DNA of 64,000 nt from Actinomyces gerencseriae DSM 6844 (GCF_000429265.1 NZ_AUBN01000003.1:124001-188000); one strand, 5' to 3'; positions 27,035 through 37,443 are shown, numbered from the stretch's first letter. Translations and numbers: made by a program. The notes: generated by a model from the sequence alone, not told the origin.

Positions 27035-27399
27035 GCACTGTGCGTACGACGAATCCGGGCATCACCGGCGAGCCTCCCGGAAGAACAGGTGCCTGCCGTC
27101 CAGCCGGCTCATCGGCCTCAATCAGCCGATCGGCTCAGGTGGCTCAGGTCGGCATGTGCCCCATTAGACCCGGGCGGGAGGGGCCCGTACAGCCCCGCAC
27201 GAGCGGTCGCGCACCGTCCGCCGTCGCGGCTCTCACGCGGCGGCGGTGCCTCAGGGCTCCACCCTGTGGGCGAGGCGCGCGGCAAGCGAGGTGGTACCGC
27301 GGTGCCCTTCCCCGCGCCGGCTGCCAGCCGGGACCGGCGGGGACGGCGTCGTCCTCGTGAGACGCAGATGTTCACGAGTGAGACACGAGGCAGACCCCG
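27035..27399 (+). promoter_or_regulatory. T-box riboswitch (tRNA-Ile sensing) in the ileS leader
   Basis: Actinobacterial T-box of the ultrashort Stem I type. Stem I pairs TCCGGG (27054-27059) with CCCGGA (27076-27081) and presents the isoleucine codon ATC (27061-27063) in its terminal loop. The T-box core GAGGTGGTACCGCG lies within 27286-27302; its TGG would pair with the uncharged tRNA acceptor end, and GGCA/TGCC (27281-27284, 27303-27306) form the enclosing helix. No terminator with a T-run follows, so control is probably at translation through the ribosome binding site (GAGG just before 27400). Confidence 0.85.
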
Positions 27400-30300
27400 A
27401 TGGCTGATACCGCCGACACCGCCGCTACCGCCGATACGTCCGGCACCGCCAAGCCGACCACCGCCCACACGGGCGCCGCCTTCTACCCCCTGCACCGGCC
27501 CGGCCAGGCGGTTGAGCCATCGCCGTCCTTCCCCGCCATCGAGGAGGATGTCCTCGCCTACTGGAAGGCCGACGGCACCTTCCAGGCCTCCATCGACAAT
27601 CGCGATGAGCCCTGCGACGAATTCGTCTTCTACGACGGCCCGCCCTTCGCCAACGGCCTGCCGCACTACGGCCACCTCCTGACCGGTTACGTCAAGGACG
27701 CCGTCGGGCGCTTCCAGACCCAGATGGGCAAGCGCGTCGAGCGCCGATTCGGCTGGGACACCCACGGCCTGCCCGCCGAGCTCGAGGCCCAGCGCCTGCT
27801 CGGCCTCGACGACGTCACCGAGATCACCCGCCCCGGCGGCATCGGCATCGAGAAGTTCAACGCCGAGTGCCGCTCCTCCGTGCTGCGCTACACCGAGGAG
27901 TGGGAGGACTACGTCACCCGCCAGGCGCGCTGGGTCGACTTCGAGCACGACTACAAGACCCTCGACCCCACCTACATGGAGTCCGTCCTGTGGGCCTTCA
28001 AGTCCCTCTACGACAAGGGCCTGGCCTATCAGGGCTACCGCGTGCTGCCCTACTGCTGGCACGACCGCACCCCCTTGAGCAACCACGAGCTCAAGATGGA
28101 CGACGACATCTACCAGGACCGCCAGGACAACACCGTCACGGTGGGCCTGCGTCTTCAGGAGCCGCTGCGTCGGGGGGCGGAGCGGCCCGAGCTCCTGCTC
28201 ATCTGGACCACGACCCCCTGGACCCTGCCCTCCAACCTGGCCGTCGCCGTGGGTCCCGACGTCGAGTACGTCACCGTGCACGTCGCCGAGGACCTCGACT
28301 CGCCGGTGGCGGGCGAGGACGTCGTCATCGCCAAGGACCTTCTGGGCGCCTATGTCCGCGAGCTCGGCGAGGACCCGCGGATCGTGGCCGCCTGCATCGG
28401 GGCCGACCTGGCGGGAGTGCGCTACCACCCCATCTTCGACTACTTCGATGACGACGCCCACCGCGCCGCTCCCGGGCCGAACGCCTGGAGCGTCATCACC
28501 GCCGACTTCGTCACCACCACGGACGGGACCGGTCTGGTCCATATGGCCTCCGCCTTCGGTGAGGACGACATGATCGCCTGCACCGAGGCGGGCATCGAGA
28601 CCGTCGTGCCCGTGGACGACGGCGGCTGCTTCACCGAGGAGGTCGGCGACTACGCCGGGCTCCAGGTCTTCGAGGCCAACAAGCCGATCGTGGCCGACCT
28701 GCGCGACGGCAGCGGCCCCCTGGCCCGCCGCGATGCCGCCCAGCGCGCCGTCCTGGTGCGCCAGGCCTCCTACGTGCACTCCTACCCGCACTGCTGGCGC
28801 TGCCGCAAACCGCTCATCTACAAGGCCGTCTCCTCCTGGTTCGTGCGCGTGACCGCCATCCGCGACCGCATGGTCGAGCTCAACCAGGAGATCGACTGGT
28901 TCCCCGGACACATCAAGGACGGCATCTTCGGCAAGTGGCTGGCCGGCGCCCGCGACTGGTCGATCTCCCGCAACCGCTTCTGGGGCGCTCCCATCCCGGT
29001 ATGGCGCTCGGACGACCCGCGCTACCCGCGCGAGGACGTCTACGGCTCCTTCGAAGAGCTCGAGCGCGACTTCGGGGTGACGATCACCGACCTGCACCGC
29101 CCCTTCATCGACACCCTCGTGCGGCCCAACCCCGATGACCCCACGGGCAAGTCCATGATGCGCCGCATCCCCGATGTTCTGGACTGCTGGTTCGAGTCCG
29201 GCTCCATGCCCTTCGCCCAGGTGCACTACCCCTTCGAGAACGTCGAGTGGTTCGAGTCCCACTACCCCGGGGACTTCATCGTGGAGTACATCGGCCAGAC
29301 CCGCGGATGGTTCTACACCCTCCACGTGCTGGCCACGGCCCTGTTCGACCGGCCCGCCTTCACCAACTGCGTCTCCCACGGGATCCTCCTGGGCAACGAC
29401 GGGGCGAAGATGAGCAAGTCCCGGCGCAACTACCCCGACGTCTCCATGGTCTTCGACCGCGACGGCGCCGACGCCATGCGCTGGTTCCTGCTGTCCAGCC
29501 CCGTGGTGCGCGGCGGGAACCTCGTGGTCACCGACAAGGCCATCCGCGACACCGTGCGCCAGGTGCTGCTGCCGCTGTGGAACGTCTGGTACTTCTTCGC
29601 GCTCTACGCGGGGCAGGCCGACGACGGGCGCGGCTACGTCACCGACGGGGTGGACCTGGACGACGCGGGCCTGTTCGGCAAGAAGGGCTCCCTGCACGTC
29701 ATGGACCGCTACATCTTGGCTCGCACCAAGGACCTGGCCGCCACCGTGGGGGCGCAGATGAGCGCCTACGACGTCACCGGCGCCACCGCCACCGTGCGCG
29801 AATTCCTCGACGTGCTCACCAACTGGTACCTGCGCACCTCGCGGAGCCGCTTCACCGACGGGGCCAATGCCGCGGTCTGCCGGCCGGCCTTCGACACCCT
29901 GGCCACCGTGCTGCGCGTCCTGGTGCAGGTGATGGCTCCGCTCACCCCGCTGACCAGCGAGGAGATCTACCGCGGTCTGACGGGGGAGCGCTCCGTGCAC
30001 CTGACCGATTGGCCGGTCCTGCCCGCGCATGTGGCCGACTCCTCCCTGGTGGCCGCCATGGATGAGGCCCGTGACGCCGTCTCGGCGGCGCTGAGCCTGC
30101 GCAAGGCCGAGAAGCTGCGCGTGCGCCAGCCGCTGCGCTCGCTCACCGTGGCCACGACCGATCCCGCCGCTCTGGCGCCCTTCCGCGACCTGATCGCTGA
30201 GGAGGTCAACGTCAAGGAGGTGCGGGTGCTCGATGCCGCCGACGCCGGCTACGAGGTGACCGAGCAGCTCACCCTCAACCCCCGCGCCTTCGACCCCGAT

Positions 30301-30777
30301 ATCCGCAAGGCGACCAGCAAGCTCTTCGCGGCCGTCAAGGCGGGGGAGTGGACGCTGACCGAGGACGGGGACGTGCGCTTCGACGACGTCCTGGTGGGCG
30401 GTGCACCCGTGGTGCTCGAGGCCGAGGAGAGCTCATTCACCCTGACCAGCCGCATCGAGGTCGATGACGACTCCCTGGCCGCGACCATGATCGGCTCGGG
30501 CGCCTTCATCGTCCTGGACACGGCCCTGGACGACGCCCTGGAGGCCGAGGGCTGGGCGCGCGACCTGATCCGGCTCGTCCAGGACGAGCGCAAGGCCGCC
30601 GGGCTGCACGTGGGCGATCGCATCGAGCTGACCCTGACGGTTCCGGCCGACAGGGGCGCCTGGACGGGCGCGCATCTGGACCTGATCAAGGGCGAGACCG
30701 GGTGCGTGGCCGCGAACGTCCTGACCGACCCGCAGGCCGATCAGGCCAGTGCCTCCGTTGCGAAGGCGGAGGGCTGA
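27400..30777 (+). CDS. ileS: Isoleucine--tRNA ligase (IleS)
   Basis: Class I synthetase of 1125 residues. The HIGH-type motif is GLPHYGH near residue 86, the editing domain follows, and the KMSKS loop is [11 protein letters not shown] near residue 670. Its length and the absence of the E. coli-type C-terminal zinc finger place it in the longer eukaryote-like (type 2) group, many members of which resist mupirocin; resistance here is inference. The first 20 residues are Thr/Ala-rich. Expression is expected to respond to uncharged tRNA-Ile through the leader T-box. Confidence 0.97.
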   Translation: MADTADTAATADTSGTAKPTTAHTGAAFYPLHRPGQAVEPSPSFPAIEEDVLAYWKADGTFQASIDNRDEPCDEFVFYDGPPFANGLPHYGHLLTGYVKDAVGRFQTQMGKRVERRFGWDTHGLPAELEAQRLLGLDDVTEITRPGGIGIEKFNAECRSSVLRYTEEWEDYVTRQARWVDFEHDYKTLDPTYMESVLWAFKSLYDKGLAYQGYRVLPYCWHDRTPLSNHELKMDDDIYQDRQDNTVTVGLRLQEPLRRGAERPELLLIWTTTPWTLPSNLAVAVGPDVEYVTVHVAEDLDSPVAGEDVVIAKDLLGAYVRELGEDPRIVAACIGADLAGVRYHPIFDYFDDDAHRAAPGPNAWSVITADFVTTTDGTGLVHMASAFGEDDMIACTEAGIETVVPVDDGGCFTEEVGDYAGLQVFEANKPIVADLRDGSGPLARRDAAQRAVLVRQASYVHSYPHCWRCRKPLIYKAVSSWFVRVTAIRDRMVELNQEIDWFPGHIKDGIFGKWLAGARDWSISRNRFWGAPIPVWRSDDPRYPREDVYGSFEELERDFGVTITDLHRPFIDTLVRPNPDDPTGKSMMRRIPDVLDCWFESGSMPFAQVHYPFENVEWFESHYPGDFIVEYIGQTRGWFYTLHVLATALFDRPAFTNCVSHGILLGNDGAKMSKSRRNYPDVSMVFDRDGADAMRWFLLSSPVVRGGNLVVTDKAIRDTVRQVLLPLWNVWYFFALYAGQADDGRGYVTDGVDLDDAGLFGKKGSLHVMDRYILARTKDLAATVGAQMSAYDVTGATATVREFLDVLTNWYLRTSRSRFTDGANAAVCRPAFDTLATVLRVLVQVMAPLTPLTSEEIYRGLTGERSVHLTDWPVLPAHVADSSLVAAMDEARDAVSAALSLRKAEKLRVRQPLRSLTVATTDPAALAPFRDLIAEEVNVKEVRVLDAADAGYEVTEQLTLNPRAFDPDIRKATSKLFAAVKAGEWTLTEDGDVRFDDVLVGGAPVVLEAEESSFTLTSRIEVDDDSLAATMIGSGAFIVLDTALDDALEAEGWARDLIRLVQDERKAAGLHVGDRIELTLTVPADRGAWTGAHLDLIKGETGCVAANVLTDPQADQASASVAKAEG

Positions 30778-30800
30778 ATCTGCTCCGTGCTCCACTCCGA

Positions 30801-31946
30801 GTGCTGGGCACGCGCCGGCCGTGGACGTCGTTGGCGTACCTCGTCGTGGAGATCGCAGCCGGATGGCTCACCTGGCTGTTCGCGAGCACCATCGTGCTGC
30901 TGCCCGTCTGGGCGGCGGCATGGGCGGGCGCCGAGCGCCGGCTGGTGACGCTGGCCGGCCTCCCGCCGATCGCGCCCCGGGCGGCGGGCTGGGCGGGTCG
31001 TCTGCGTGAGGCCGCCTTCGTCCTGGTCCTCGCCGTGGTGGCGATCCTGGGGACGATCGCGGCCGCGATGCTGCGCACCGCGGCGCAGATCACCCTCATC
31101 GAGCCGGTCCGGGCGCAGGCCGATGCCGGCGGCGCATCGGCCTCTCCGGCGGGGCGCTGCCTGATCGTCCTCGTCGGCCTCATCGGCGCGTGCCTGCTCC
31201 CGTGGCTCGTGATCGGGGCGGCGTCGGGGCTGGCGCGCCTGTCCACGGCGCTGCTCTCTCCGCGGGCCGAACAACTGCAGAAGCAGGTCGACGCCCTCGT
31301 CGACAGGGCCGTGGAGACGGAGGACCGCCTCATTTTGGAGCGCAGGCTCATGGAGCAGCGCCTTCACGACGGCGCGCAGCTGCACCTGAGCGCGGCCGGC
31401 CTCCGCCTGGGGCTCCTCGAGCTTCGGCTCGCCGGCCTCGAGGGCCCGTCGGGGGCGGAGGCGCGCGAGACCCTCGGCGAGCTGCGCGAGCAGATCGACG
31501 CCGCCGCCGACGCGGTTCGGGAGGCGGCCCACGGGCTCACCCCGAGGACTCTCGCCGAGCAGGGGCTGCGGGCCGCTCTGGAGGAGCTCGCCGCCGGCCT
31601 GCCAATCCCGACCCGGGTGACCTGGGCCGGCGGGGAGGGGACGCCGTCGCCTCCCGATGAGATCGCCGAGAACCTGTACCTCATCGCCTCCGAGGCGATC
31701 ACCAACGCGATTCGGCACAGCGGCTGCAGCCGCATCGAGGCGCGCGTGGAGTGCATCGGCGCTGACAACGGTGCCGTCGTGCTGACGGTGCGTGACGACG
31801 GCAGGGGCGGGGCCGCCCCGACGGGGCAGGGAATCCTCGGAATGGCGGCCCGTTCCCGCCGTCTGGGAGGTACTTTCGAGGCGGTCAGCCCCGACGGCGG
31901 GCCGACCACCATCACCGTCCGCATCCCGACGGGAGAGCAGCGATGA
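30801..31946 (+). CDS. Sensor histidine kinase, NarL/DesK type
   Basis: About 381 residues: an N-terminal membrane region with some four helices, a dimerisation/phosphoacceptor helix with His in EQRLHDGAQLHL, and a C-terminal ATPase domain with IASEAITNAIRHS (N box) and VRDDGRGG (G1 box). The start is uncertain: GTG 30801 lies after the ileS stop but has no clear ribosome binding site, and a longer frame enters ileS. Its 3' end overlaps the response regulator by 4 bp. The signal is unknown; the ABC genes downstream are a likely target. Confidence 0.85.
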   Translation: MLGTRRPWTSLAYLVVEIAAGWLTWLFASTIVLLPVWAAAWAGAERRLVTLAGLPPIAPRAAGWAGRLREAAFVLVLAVVAILGTIAAAMLRTAAQITLIEPVRAQADAGGASASPAGRCLIVLVGLIGACLLPWLVIGAASGLARLSTALLSPRAEQLQKQVDALVDRAVETEDRLILERRLMEQRLHDGAQLHLSAAGLRLGLLELRLAGLEGPSGAEARETLGELREQIDAAADAVREAAHGLTPRTLAEQGLRAALEELAAGLPIPTRVTWAGGEGTPSPPDEIAENLYLIASEAITNAIRHSGCSRIEARVECIGADNGAVVLTVRDDGRGGAAPTGQGILGMAARSRRLGGTFEAVSPDGGPTTITVRIPTGEQR

Positions 31947-32608
31947 GGATAGTCCTGGCCGAGGACGAGGCGCTGCTGCGCGAGGGCCTGGTCATGCTGC
32001 TCGAGCATGCCGGGCACGACGTCGTCGCGTCCGTGGCGACCGCCACCGAGCTGGTCCACGTGGTGAAGCGCAATGATCCCGCAGTTCCGCCGGACATCGT
32101 CATCACCGATGTGCGCATGCCGCCGGGCAGGACCGATGACGGCCTGCGCGCCGCCATCGAGCTGCGCCGAGATCGCCCGCACCTGCCGATCCTGCTCCTG
32201 TCCCAGTACCTGGGCAACGAGTATCTGCAACGACTCCTGGACTCGGCCGAGGACGACCCGCGCTCCGGCGGCGTCGGGTACCTGCTCAAGGACAGGGTGG
32301 CCCACGTGCACGAGTTCATGCAGGCGCTCCAGGCCGTGGCCTCCGGCGGGGTGGTCGTGGACCGCAAGGTCATCAGTGCGCTGATGCGCCGCAGCGAGGA
32401 CCGCCTGGAGCGCCTGACGCCGCGGGAGCGGGAAGTGCTCCAGCACGTGTCGGCGGGGGAGACCAACCACGGGATCGCCGAGGCGCTGCACCTGTCCGAT
32501 GGGGCGGTCGTCAAGCACATCGGCGCCATCTTCGACAAGCTGGGCCTGTCCCAGCGCGAGGGCAACCGGCGCGTGCTGGCCGTACTGGCCTTCCTCGACC
32601 ATCCCTGA
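31943..32608 (+). CDS. Response regulator, NarL/FixJ family
   Basis: A 221-residue regulator coupled to the kinase by an ATGA overlap. The receiver domain has the acidic pocket in AEDEALL and the phosphoacceptor Asp in VITDVRMPPG; the helix-turn-helix part reads LTPREREVLQHVSAGETNH and LSDGAVVKHIGAIFDKLGL. The receiver is slightly longer than usual around YLGNEYLQRLLDSAEDDPRSG. It probably controls the adjacent ABC transporter. Confidence 0.92.
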   Translation: MRIVLAEDEALLREGLVMLLEHAGHDVVASVATATELVHVVKRNDPAVPPDIVITDVRMPPGRTDDGLRAAIELRRDRPHLPILLLSQYLGNEYLQRLLDSAEDDPRSGGVGYLLKDRVAHVHEFMQALQAVASGGVVVDRKVISALMRRSEDRLERLTPREREVLQHVSAGETNHGIAEALHLSDGAVVKHIGAIFDKLGLSQREGNRRVLAVLAFLDHP

Positions 32609-32707
32609 GACCGGCTCTGACCCGGACCGGATTCGACCCCGATCGGTTCTCATCCCGGCCAGCGGCGCCACGACGGCGCGCGGCAGAGTCCTGAGTCCGT
32701 GTGAGTC

Positions 32708-32731
32708 CGTGGTGGGGTTTTCCCCACCACG
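32708..32731 (+). terminator. Hairpin between response regulator and ABC genes
   Basis: CGTGGTGGGG, loop TTTT, CCCCACCACG: a perfect 10-bp stem 54 bp before the ATPase start. It may attenuate read-through from the two-component genes, or serve as an operator. GAGTCCGTG is repeated directly just upstream. Confidence 0.55.
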
Positions 32732-32784
32732 ATCCGACCGCCATGCCCACTGCGCTCGCGGGCGCACTGGGCTGACATGGGGGC

Positions 32785-33522
32785 ATGAGACCGACCCCCG
32801 CCGTTGAGGCCCACGAGCTGCGCAAGTCCTTCCCGACTCCCGGCGGGAGGCCGATCGAGATCCTGCACGGCGTCACCTGCGCCATTGAGGCGGGCAGGGT
32901 GACGGCGCTGGTGGGCCCCAGCGGGTCGGGCAAGTCCACCGCCCTGCTGTGCCTGGCGGGGCTCGAGCCGGCGTCCTCGGGCCGGGTGATCCTCATGGGG
33001 CGCGACGTGGGCGCGCTGTCGGCCGCGCGCGTGGCGGAGCTGTACCGCGACCGGGTCGGCTTCGTCTTCCAGGCCTACAACCTCGTGCCCTACCTGAGCG
33101 TGCGGGAGAATCTGACGATCAGCGACACCCTGGCGGGCCGCAGGCCCGATCGGACGCGCGTGCAGCAGGTCCTCGCCGGGCTCGGCCTTGAGGCGCGCGC
33201 CGACGCGGTCACGACGACGCTCTCCGGCGGGGAGCAGCAGCGCGTCGCCCTGGGGAGGGTGCTCTACCGCCGCCCGCCGGTGGTGTTCGCCGATGAACCG
33301 ACCGGGGCTCTGGACACGCGCTCGGCATCCTTCGTCCTGGCCGAGCTGCGGCGCCTGGCCGACGAGGGCGCCGCGGTCGTGCTGGTCACCCACGACCTAG
33401 GGGCAGCAGCCATGGCGGAGACGGCGCTCGTCATGCGCGATGGAGTGATTGTCGGCCGCCGTTGCGGCGCCACCCCCGACGAGCTGCTGACTGTGATGAA
33501 CCGGGCGGGGGAGGCGGCATGA
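32785..33522 (+). CDS. ABC transporter ATP-binding protein, MacB/LolD type
   Basis: A 245-residue ATPase of the type VII (MacB/LolD/FtsE) group. Walker A is GPSGSGKST, the Q-loop region is VFQAYNLVPYLSV, the signature is LSGGEQQRVALGR and Walker B is VVFADEPTGALD. It overlaps the permease gene by 4 bp. Such systems move lipids, peptides or antibiotics by mechanotransmission rather than by a classical channel; here the neighbouring kinase/regulator suggests a role in drug or envelope stress. Confidence 0.93.
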   Translation: MRPTPAVEAHELRKSFPTPGGRPIEILHGVTCAIEAGRVTALVGPSGSGKSTALLCLAGLEPASSGRVILMGRDVGALSAARVAELYRDRVGFVFQAYNLVPYLSVRENLTISDTLAGRRPDRTRVQQVLAGLGLEARADAVTTTLSGGEQQRVALGRVLYRRPPVVFADEPTGALDTRSASFVLAELRRLADEGAAVVLVTHDLGAAAMAETALVMRDGVIVGRRCGATPDELLTVMNRAGEAA

Positions 33523-34913
33523 TCCGCTACACGCTGCGCGCTCTGGCCGTTCAGTGGCGGGCCTGGTCGGGCACGCTGATGGTGCTGGCCTTCGCGGCTG
33601 CCCTCGTCGATGTCTGCCTGGTGCACCGGATGACCGTCACCCGGCCGGACGTGGTCGCCGCGGCGCGGGCCGCGGGCGTCAGACCGGCGGAGCTGGTGGT
33701 GCCCGGCGTATCGGTGTACGTCTACTCGGCGATGGTGGCGATCCCGGTGGTGGCGGTCGTCGGGCAGTCCTGCGTGCAGGCCCTGCGCACGGACTGGGCC
33801 AGGTGGCGCCTGGCCGGCGCCCTGCCCCGGCAGGTGTTCGTCGGCGTCATCGCCACCGTGGTCTCGGTGGCGGTGGTGTCCTGCCTGCCCGGCATCCTGG
33901 TGGGGGCGGTGGTGGACCAGCCCTTCGCCGCGGTGCTCACGCGCATGGCGGCGCAGCGCATGGGACGGATCGAGGTGGCCCAGACGCCGGCGACGGTCCT
34001 GCTCACGATCGTCTCCGTCGTCGGCGTCGCCGTGATCGGGGCGATCGGCCCGGCGCGCACCGCCGTGCGCACTCCGGCGGCCGAGGCGGTCCGCACCGCC
34101 ACCGCCGCGTCGGGACGGCGCCGTATGGGCGTCATCCGGTGGATCCTGGCCGGGGCGTGGGCCCTGGTGTGCGTCGTCCAGCTGCTCGTGGCCTTCATGG
34201 TCCGGCCCGGTAAGCGTGCCGATGGGCTGCCGGACGGCGGCGGCCAGGCGATGCTGGCCGCCCTGCTGCTGGCCATCCTGGTCGTGCTGCTCGCGCCCGC
34301 AGTGATTCCCGGTCTGCTGCGCGCCTGGTCGGCTCCGCTGGCCCGGCTCGGAGGGCCGTGCATGATCGCCCGCCGTTCCGCGCTGTGGCGCAGTTCCCTG
34401 GCGGCCAGCGCCATCGCCCAGCTGGCCCTGGCCTTCTCCTTCGCGGCCGCCCTGATGACCAACCTCGATACGGCCGAGGCGGTGATCGAGGCGGAGCACC
34501 TGAACGTGACGCTCAACCAGTCCGATTCCCTGGTCCTGGCGGCGATTCTCGGGGCCATGGCCCTGCTCGGCGCCATCGCCGTGGTCGCCATGGCATCCCG
34601 CTCCAGACAGCAGGAGATCGCCGTGCTCCGCTGCGCGGGAGCCACCATCGGAGGTGTGCGCGCCCAGGTCGTGATCGAGGCGGCCCTGTACGTCGGGACC
34701 GCCCTGATCATCTCCGTCATTCCATTGGCCGTCACGGCGCTCGGCGAGGCGATGTTCTTCGCCAGGGCGGGCCTGCCGTTCCTGCCCAGCCCGGCCGTCG
34801 GACGACTCGTGCTGCTGGCTCTGGGGTCCTTCGCGGTTCTCGCCGCGGTGCTCCTGGCACCGGTGCGCCGCGCCCACCGGGCGCCGATCGGCTCCACCCT
34901 GACCGCTGAGTGA
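33519..34913 (+). CDS. FtsX-like ABC transporter permease
   Basis: A 464-residue membrane protein. Helices appear near the N-terminus, at 70-170, 210-270 and 300-440. The second half contains the FtsX-domain pattern RQQEIAVLRCAGATIGGVRAQ between helices. Compared with MacB-type permeases the extracellular region is short, resembling the BceB-like or duplicated-FtsX permeases of Gram-positives. Start ATG 33519 overlaps the ATPase stop. It forms a pair with that ATPase. Confidence 0.88.
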   Translation: MIRYTLRALAVQWRAWSGTLMVLAFAAALVDVCLVHRMTVTRPDVVAAARAAGVRPAELVVPGVSVYVYSAMVAIPVVAVVGQSCVQALRTDWARWRLAGALPRQVFVGVIATVVSVAVVSCLPGILVGAVVDQPFAAVLTRMAAQRMGRIEVAQTPATVLLTIVSVVGVAVIGAIGPARTAVRTPAAEAVRTATAASGRRRMGVIRWILAGAWALVCVVQLLVAFMVRPGKRADGLPDGGGQAMLAALLLAILVVLLAPAVIPGLLRAWSAPLARLGGPCMIARRSALWRSSLAASAIAQLALAFSFAAALMTNLDTAEAVIEAEHLNVTLNQSDSLVLAAILGAMALLGAIAVVAMASRSRQQEIAVLRCAGATIGGVRAQVVIEAALYVGTALIISVIPLAVTALGEAMFFARAGLPFLPSPAVGRLVLLALGSFAVLAAVLLAPVRRAHRAPIGSTLTAE

Positions 34914-34949
34914 GGCATGGGTGAGGCGAGTGAGTGCGAGGCGATCCGG

Positions 34950-35225
34950 TCAGTGCGCTTCGTCGCGTTGCAAGGAGCCGTTATCGCGCCGGGACGCGAG
35001 GCGACGCAGGAAGTGGGCGCATCCCAGGCAGCCGAAGAGCGCGGGGTAGCCGACCAGCGTCCATGGCCGGGCGGACTCCGCTCCGGATGCGATGATCATG
35101 CCGCCCAGAAAGGATGCAATGGCGATCAGGCCCAGGCAGAGTCCTGCAACTCTGAGGTAGAGGATGCGCCGCTGAGTCTGAGTCGTTGTCCGGGTTATCC
35201 GTGTCATCACTGTGATCATACTCAA
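34950..35225 (-). CDS. Small two-helix membrane protein, function unknown
   Basis: A 91-residue protein with two hydrophobic segments (about 27-46, containing GLCLGLIAIASFLGG, and about 54-72) and a charged C-terminus. Two or three in-frame ATGs near the start leave the first residues uncertain. It lies between convergently and divergently oriented genes with no partner. I do not recognise a family. Confidence 0.55.
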   Translation of the reverse strand: MSMITVMTRITRTTTQTQRRILYLRVAGLCLGLIAIASFLGGMIIASGAESARPWTLVGYPALFGCLGCAHFLRRLASRRDNGSLQRDEAH

Positions 35226-35475
35226 CTCGCCCCGACTCGCCCCCGGCTCACCCCGACTCGAGGACGCGGCCGTCGGCGGTGAGGATGGCGAGCGCGGGCG
35301 CGCTGGCGACGTCGGCGCCTACGGCCGGCGTCTCCATCTTCACGATAGGTGAACTCGATTACTTTGCCTTCCTCTATTGACAGATGGCGGTAGCATCTGC
35401 TCGGGCTGCTTGGTCGCGCATGCGGCGAAAGGCATGCGGACGGACATTCGAAGAACAATCGCGAAGGACGTGGTG

Positions 35476-37398
35476 ATGAGCGGGAGTGAGCCTCGTTCCG
35501 GCGGAGGGGATGGTCATCCGGGGGCTGCCTTCGGAATCCCCGAGGGAGCCACGGGCGAGGAGGTCGTTGACGCCGTCCTGGCCGCCGGTGGCTCGACCGG
35601 CCCCGATGATCTCGAGGGAATCGATCCCGAGCTCCTGCCCTACCTGGAGGCCGCCGACGCTGAGGACAGTGATGTCGGCGAAGCCGACGAAGCCGACGAA
35701 GCCGACGAAGCCGACGAAGCCGACGAAGCCGACGAAGCCGACGAAGCCGGCGGTACTGATGACGCCGCCGCTGGGCACCGGGCTCAGGAGGAGGACCTGG
35801 AGGCCCTGCGCGAACTCGTCGCCGCCAATATGATTCCGGGCGGCGACCTGGAGCGCCTCGACGCCCTCCTGGCCGAGGTCGATGAGGACGACTCCGACGA
35901 CTGGAACGAGTGGGAGCCTCAACTTCCCGACTCGCCCGCCGCATCGGGCGCCGACTCGGACGAGGACGAGGAAACTGAAGAGACCGGGCACCACCGGGCC
36001 GACCTGCTCGCCGCCGCCCGCGCCGTCGAGGTCTCTGCGCGCATGCGCGAGGTGGAGTCGGAGATTCTGTCGCGCGCCCCCGAGCACCGCGTCCAGCCGA
36101 GCCTGGAGCGCGTCGAGTGGGCCCTCGACCTGCTCGGCAACCCCGAGCGGGCCTACCGCAATATCCACATCACCGGCACCAATGGCAAGACCTCCACCGC
36201 ACGCATGGCCGAGCGCCTCCTGGCCGCCACCGGCATGCGTACCGGCCGCTTCACCAGCCCCCACCTGGCCACCATTCGCGAGCGCATCGCCCTGGACGGC
36301 GAGCCGATCAGCGAGGAGGGGTTCATCGCCGCGTGGGAGGACGTGGCCCCCTACATCCGGATGGTGGATGAGCGCTCGGCCGCGGCGGGCGGGCCGCGCA
36401 TGAGCTTCTTCGAGGTCCTAACCGTCATGGCGCTGGCCGTCTTCGCCGATCATCCGGTCGACGTCGCCGTCATCGAGGTCGGCATGGGCGGAACCTGGGA
36501 CTGCACCAACGTCGTGCCCGGGGATGTCGAGGTGATCACCCCCATCGGCTTGGACCATGCCGCCTGGCTGGGCGACACCATCGAGGAGGTCGCCTCCAAC
36601 AAGGCCGGCATCATCAAGGACGGCGCCATGCTCATCACCTCCGTCCAGCCCCCGGCGGCGCAGGCCATCATCGCCGCGGCCGCCGCGCAGCACGGCGTCG
36701 TCTGGCGCCGTGAGCTGGATCCCGAGGAGGATCCTGACGAGGCGGGCGCGGGTGTCCTGAGCGTGCTGGATCGCACCCTGGCCGTGGGCGGGCAGATGAC
36801 GACGCTGCGCACCACGGCTGCCGTGTACGAGGACGTCTTCATCCCGCTGCACGGCGACTACCAGGCGCACAACGCTCTGCTGGCGCTGGCCTCCGCCGAG
36901 GCCCTGTTCGGTGGCCGTGCGCTGCCCGCCAAGATCGTCGAGGACGGCTTCGCCTCGGTGGCCAGCCCCGGCCGCATGGAGGTGCTGCGCTCCAGCCCGA
37001 CCGTCATCGTCGATGCCGGACACAACCCCCACGGTCTGGGGGCGCTCGTGCCCGCCGTGGAGGAGGCGTTCGGATTCCGCCATCTGGTGGCGGTCGTCGG
37101 GGTCATGGCGGACAAGGATGTCGAGGGGATCCTGTCCGTCCTCGAGCCGGCCTGCGACGCGGTGGTGTGCGTGCCGGTCGATTCCCCGCGCGCCTTGGAG
37201 GTCGAGGACCTGGCCGTCGTCGCGCGCGAGGTCTTCGGCGCCGATCGCGTCGATGCGGCCGACACGCTGGCGGGCGGCATCGAGAGAGCCGTCACCCTCT
37301 CGGAGGGCTTCGACGACCCCTTGGCGTCCTCGGGCGTCCTCGTCGTCGGCTCGGTGGTGCTGGTCGCCGAGGCCCGCGCCCTGTTCGGCCGGGCCTGA
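35476..37398 (+). CDS. folC: Folylpolyglutamate/dihydrofolate synthase (FolC) with long acidic N-terminal extension
   Basis: Mur-ligase-fold enzyme that adds glutamate to folates. The catalytic core starts near residue 190, with ATP loop TGTNGKTS at about 233-240, the region SFFEVLTVMALAVF, VIEVGMGGTWDCTN, and DAGHNPHGL in the C-terminal domain. Bacterial FolC is usually 420-500 residues; this one is 640 because about 190 residues precede the core. That extension is strongly acidic and includes seven perfect EAD repeats at 69-89. ATG 35476 has AAGGA at a good distance; the later ATG at 36043 lacks a ribosome binding site. The extension is probably disordered; its role is unknown. Confidence 0.93.
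   Translation: MSGSEPRSGGGDGHPGAAFGIPEGATGEEVVDAVLAAGGSTGPDDLEGIDPELLPYLEAADAEDSDVGEADEADEADEADEADEADEADEAGGTDDAAAGHRAQEEDLEALRELVAANMIPGGDLERLDALLAEVDEDDSDDWNEWEPQLPDSPAASGADSDEDEETEETGHHRADLLAAARAVEVSARMREVESEILSRAPEHRVQPSLERVEWALDLLGNPERAYRNIHITGTNGKTSTARMAERLLAATGMRTGRFTSPHLATIRERIALDGEPISEEGFIAAWEDVAPYIRMVDERSAAAGGPRMSFFEVLTVMALAVFADHPVDVAVIEVGMGGTWDCTNVVPGDVEVITPIGLDHAAWLGDTIEEVASNKAGIIKDGAMLITSVQPPAAQAIIAAAAAQHGVVWRRELDPEEDPDEAGAGVLSVLDRTLAVGGQMTTLRTTAAVYEDVFIPLHGDYQAHNALLALASAEALFGGRALPAKIVEDGFASVASPGRMEVLRSSPTVIVDAGHNPHGLGALVPAVEEAFGFRHLVAVVGVMADKDVEGILSVLEPACDAVVCVPVDSPRALEVEDLAVVAREVFGADRVDAADTLAGGIERAVTLSEGFDDPLASSGVLVVGSVVLVAEARALFGRA
35680..35751 (+). repeat. 9-bp tandem repeat coding Glu-Ala-Asp in folC
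   Basis: GAAGCCGAC is repeated seven times without mismatch and followed by an eighth copy with one change (GAAGCCGGC). Perfect identity at the DNA level points to recent slippage expansion; the unit keeps the frame. Confidence 0.95.
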
Positions 37399-37443
37399 GG
37401 GGCGTGTGGCGGGCATCGCGCTCACGGGATCCTCGGGGCCGGG

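Noticed and set aside
35222..36264. Minus-strand frames reading the folC repeat as FVG or related repeats
   Set aside because: They are antisense to the folC frame and have no start signals or recognisable domain.
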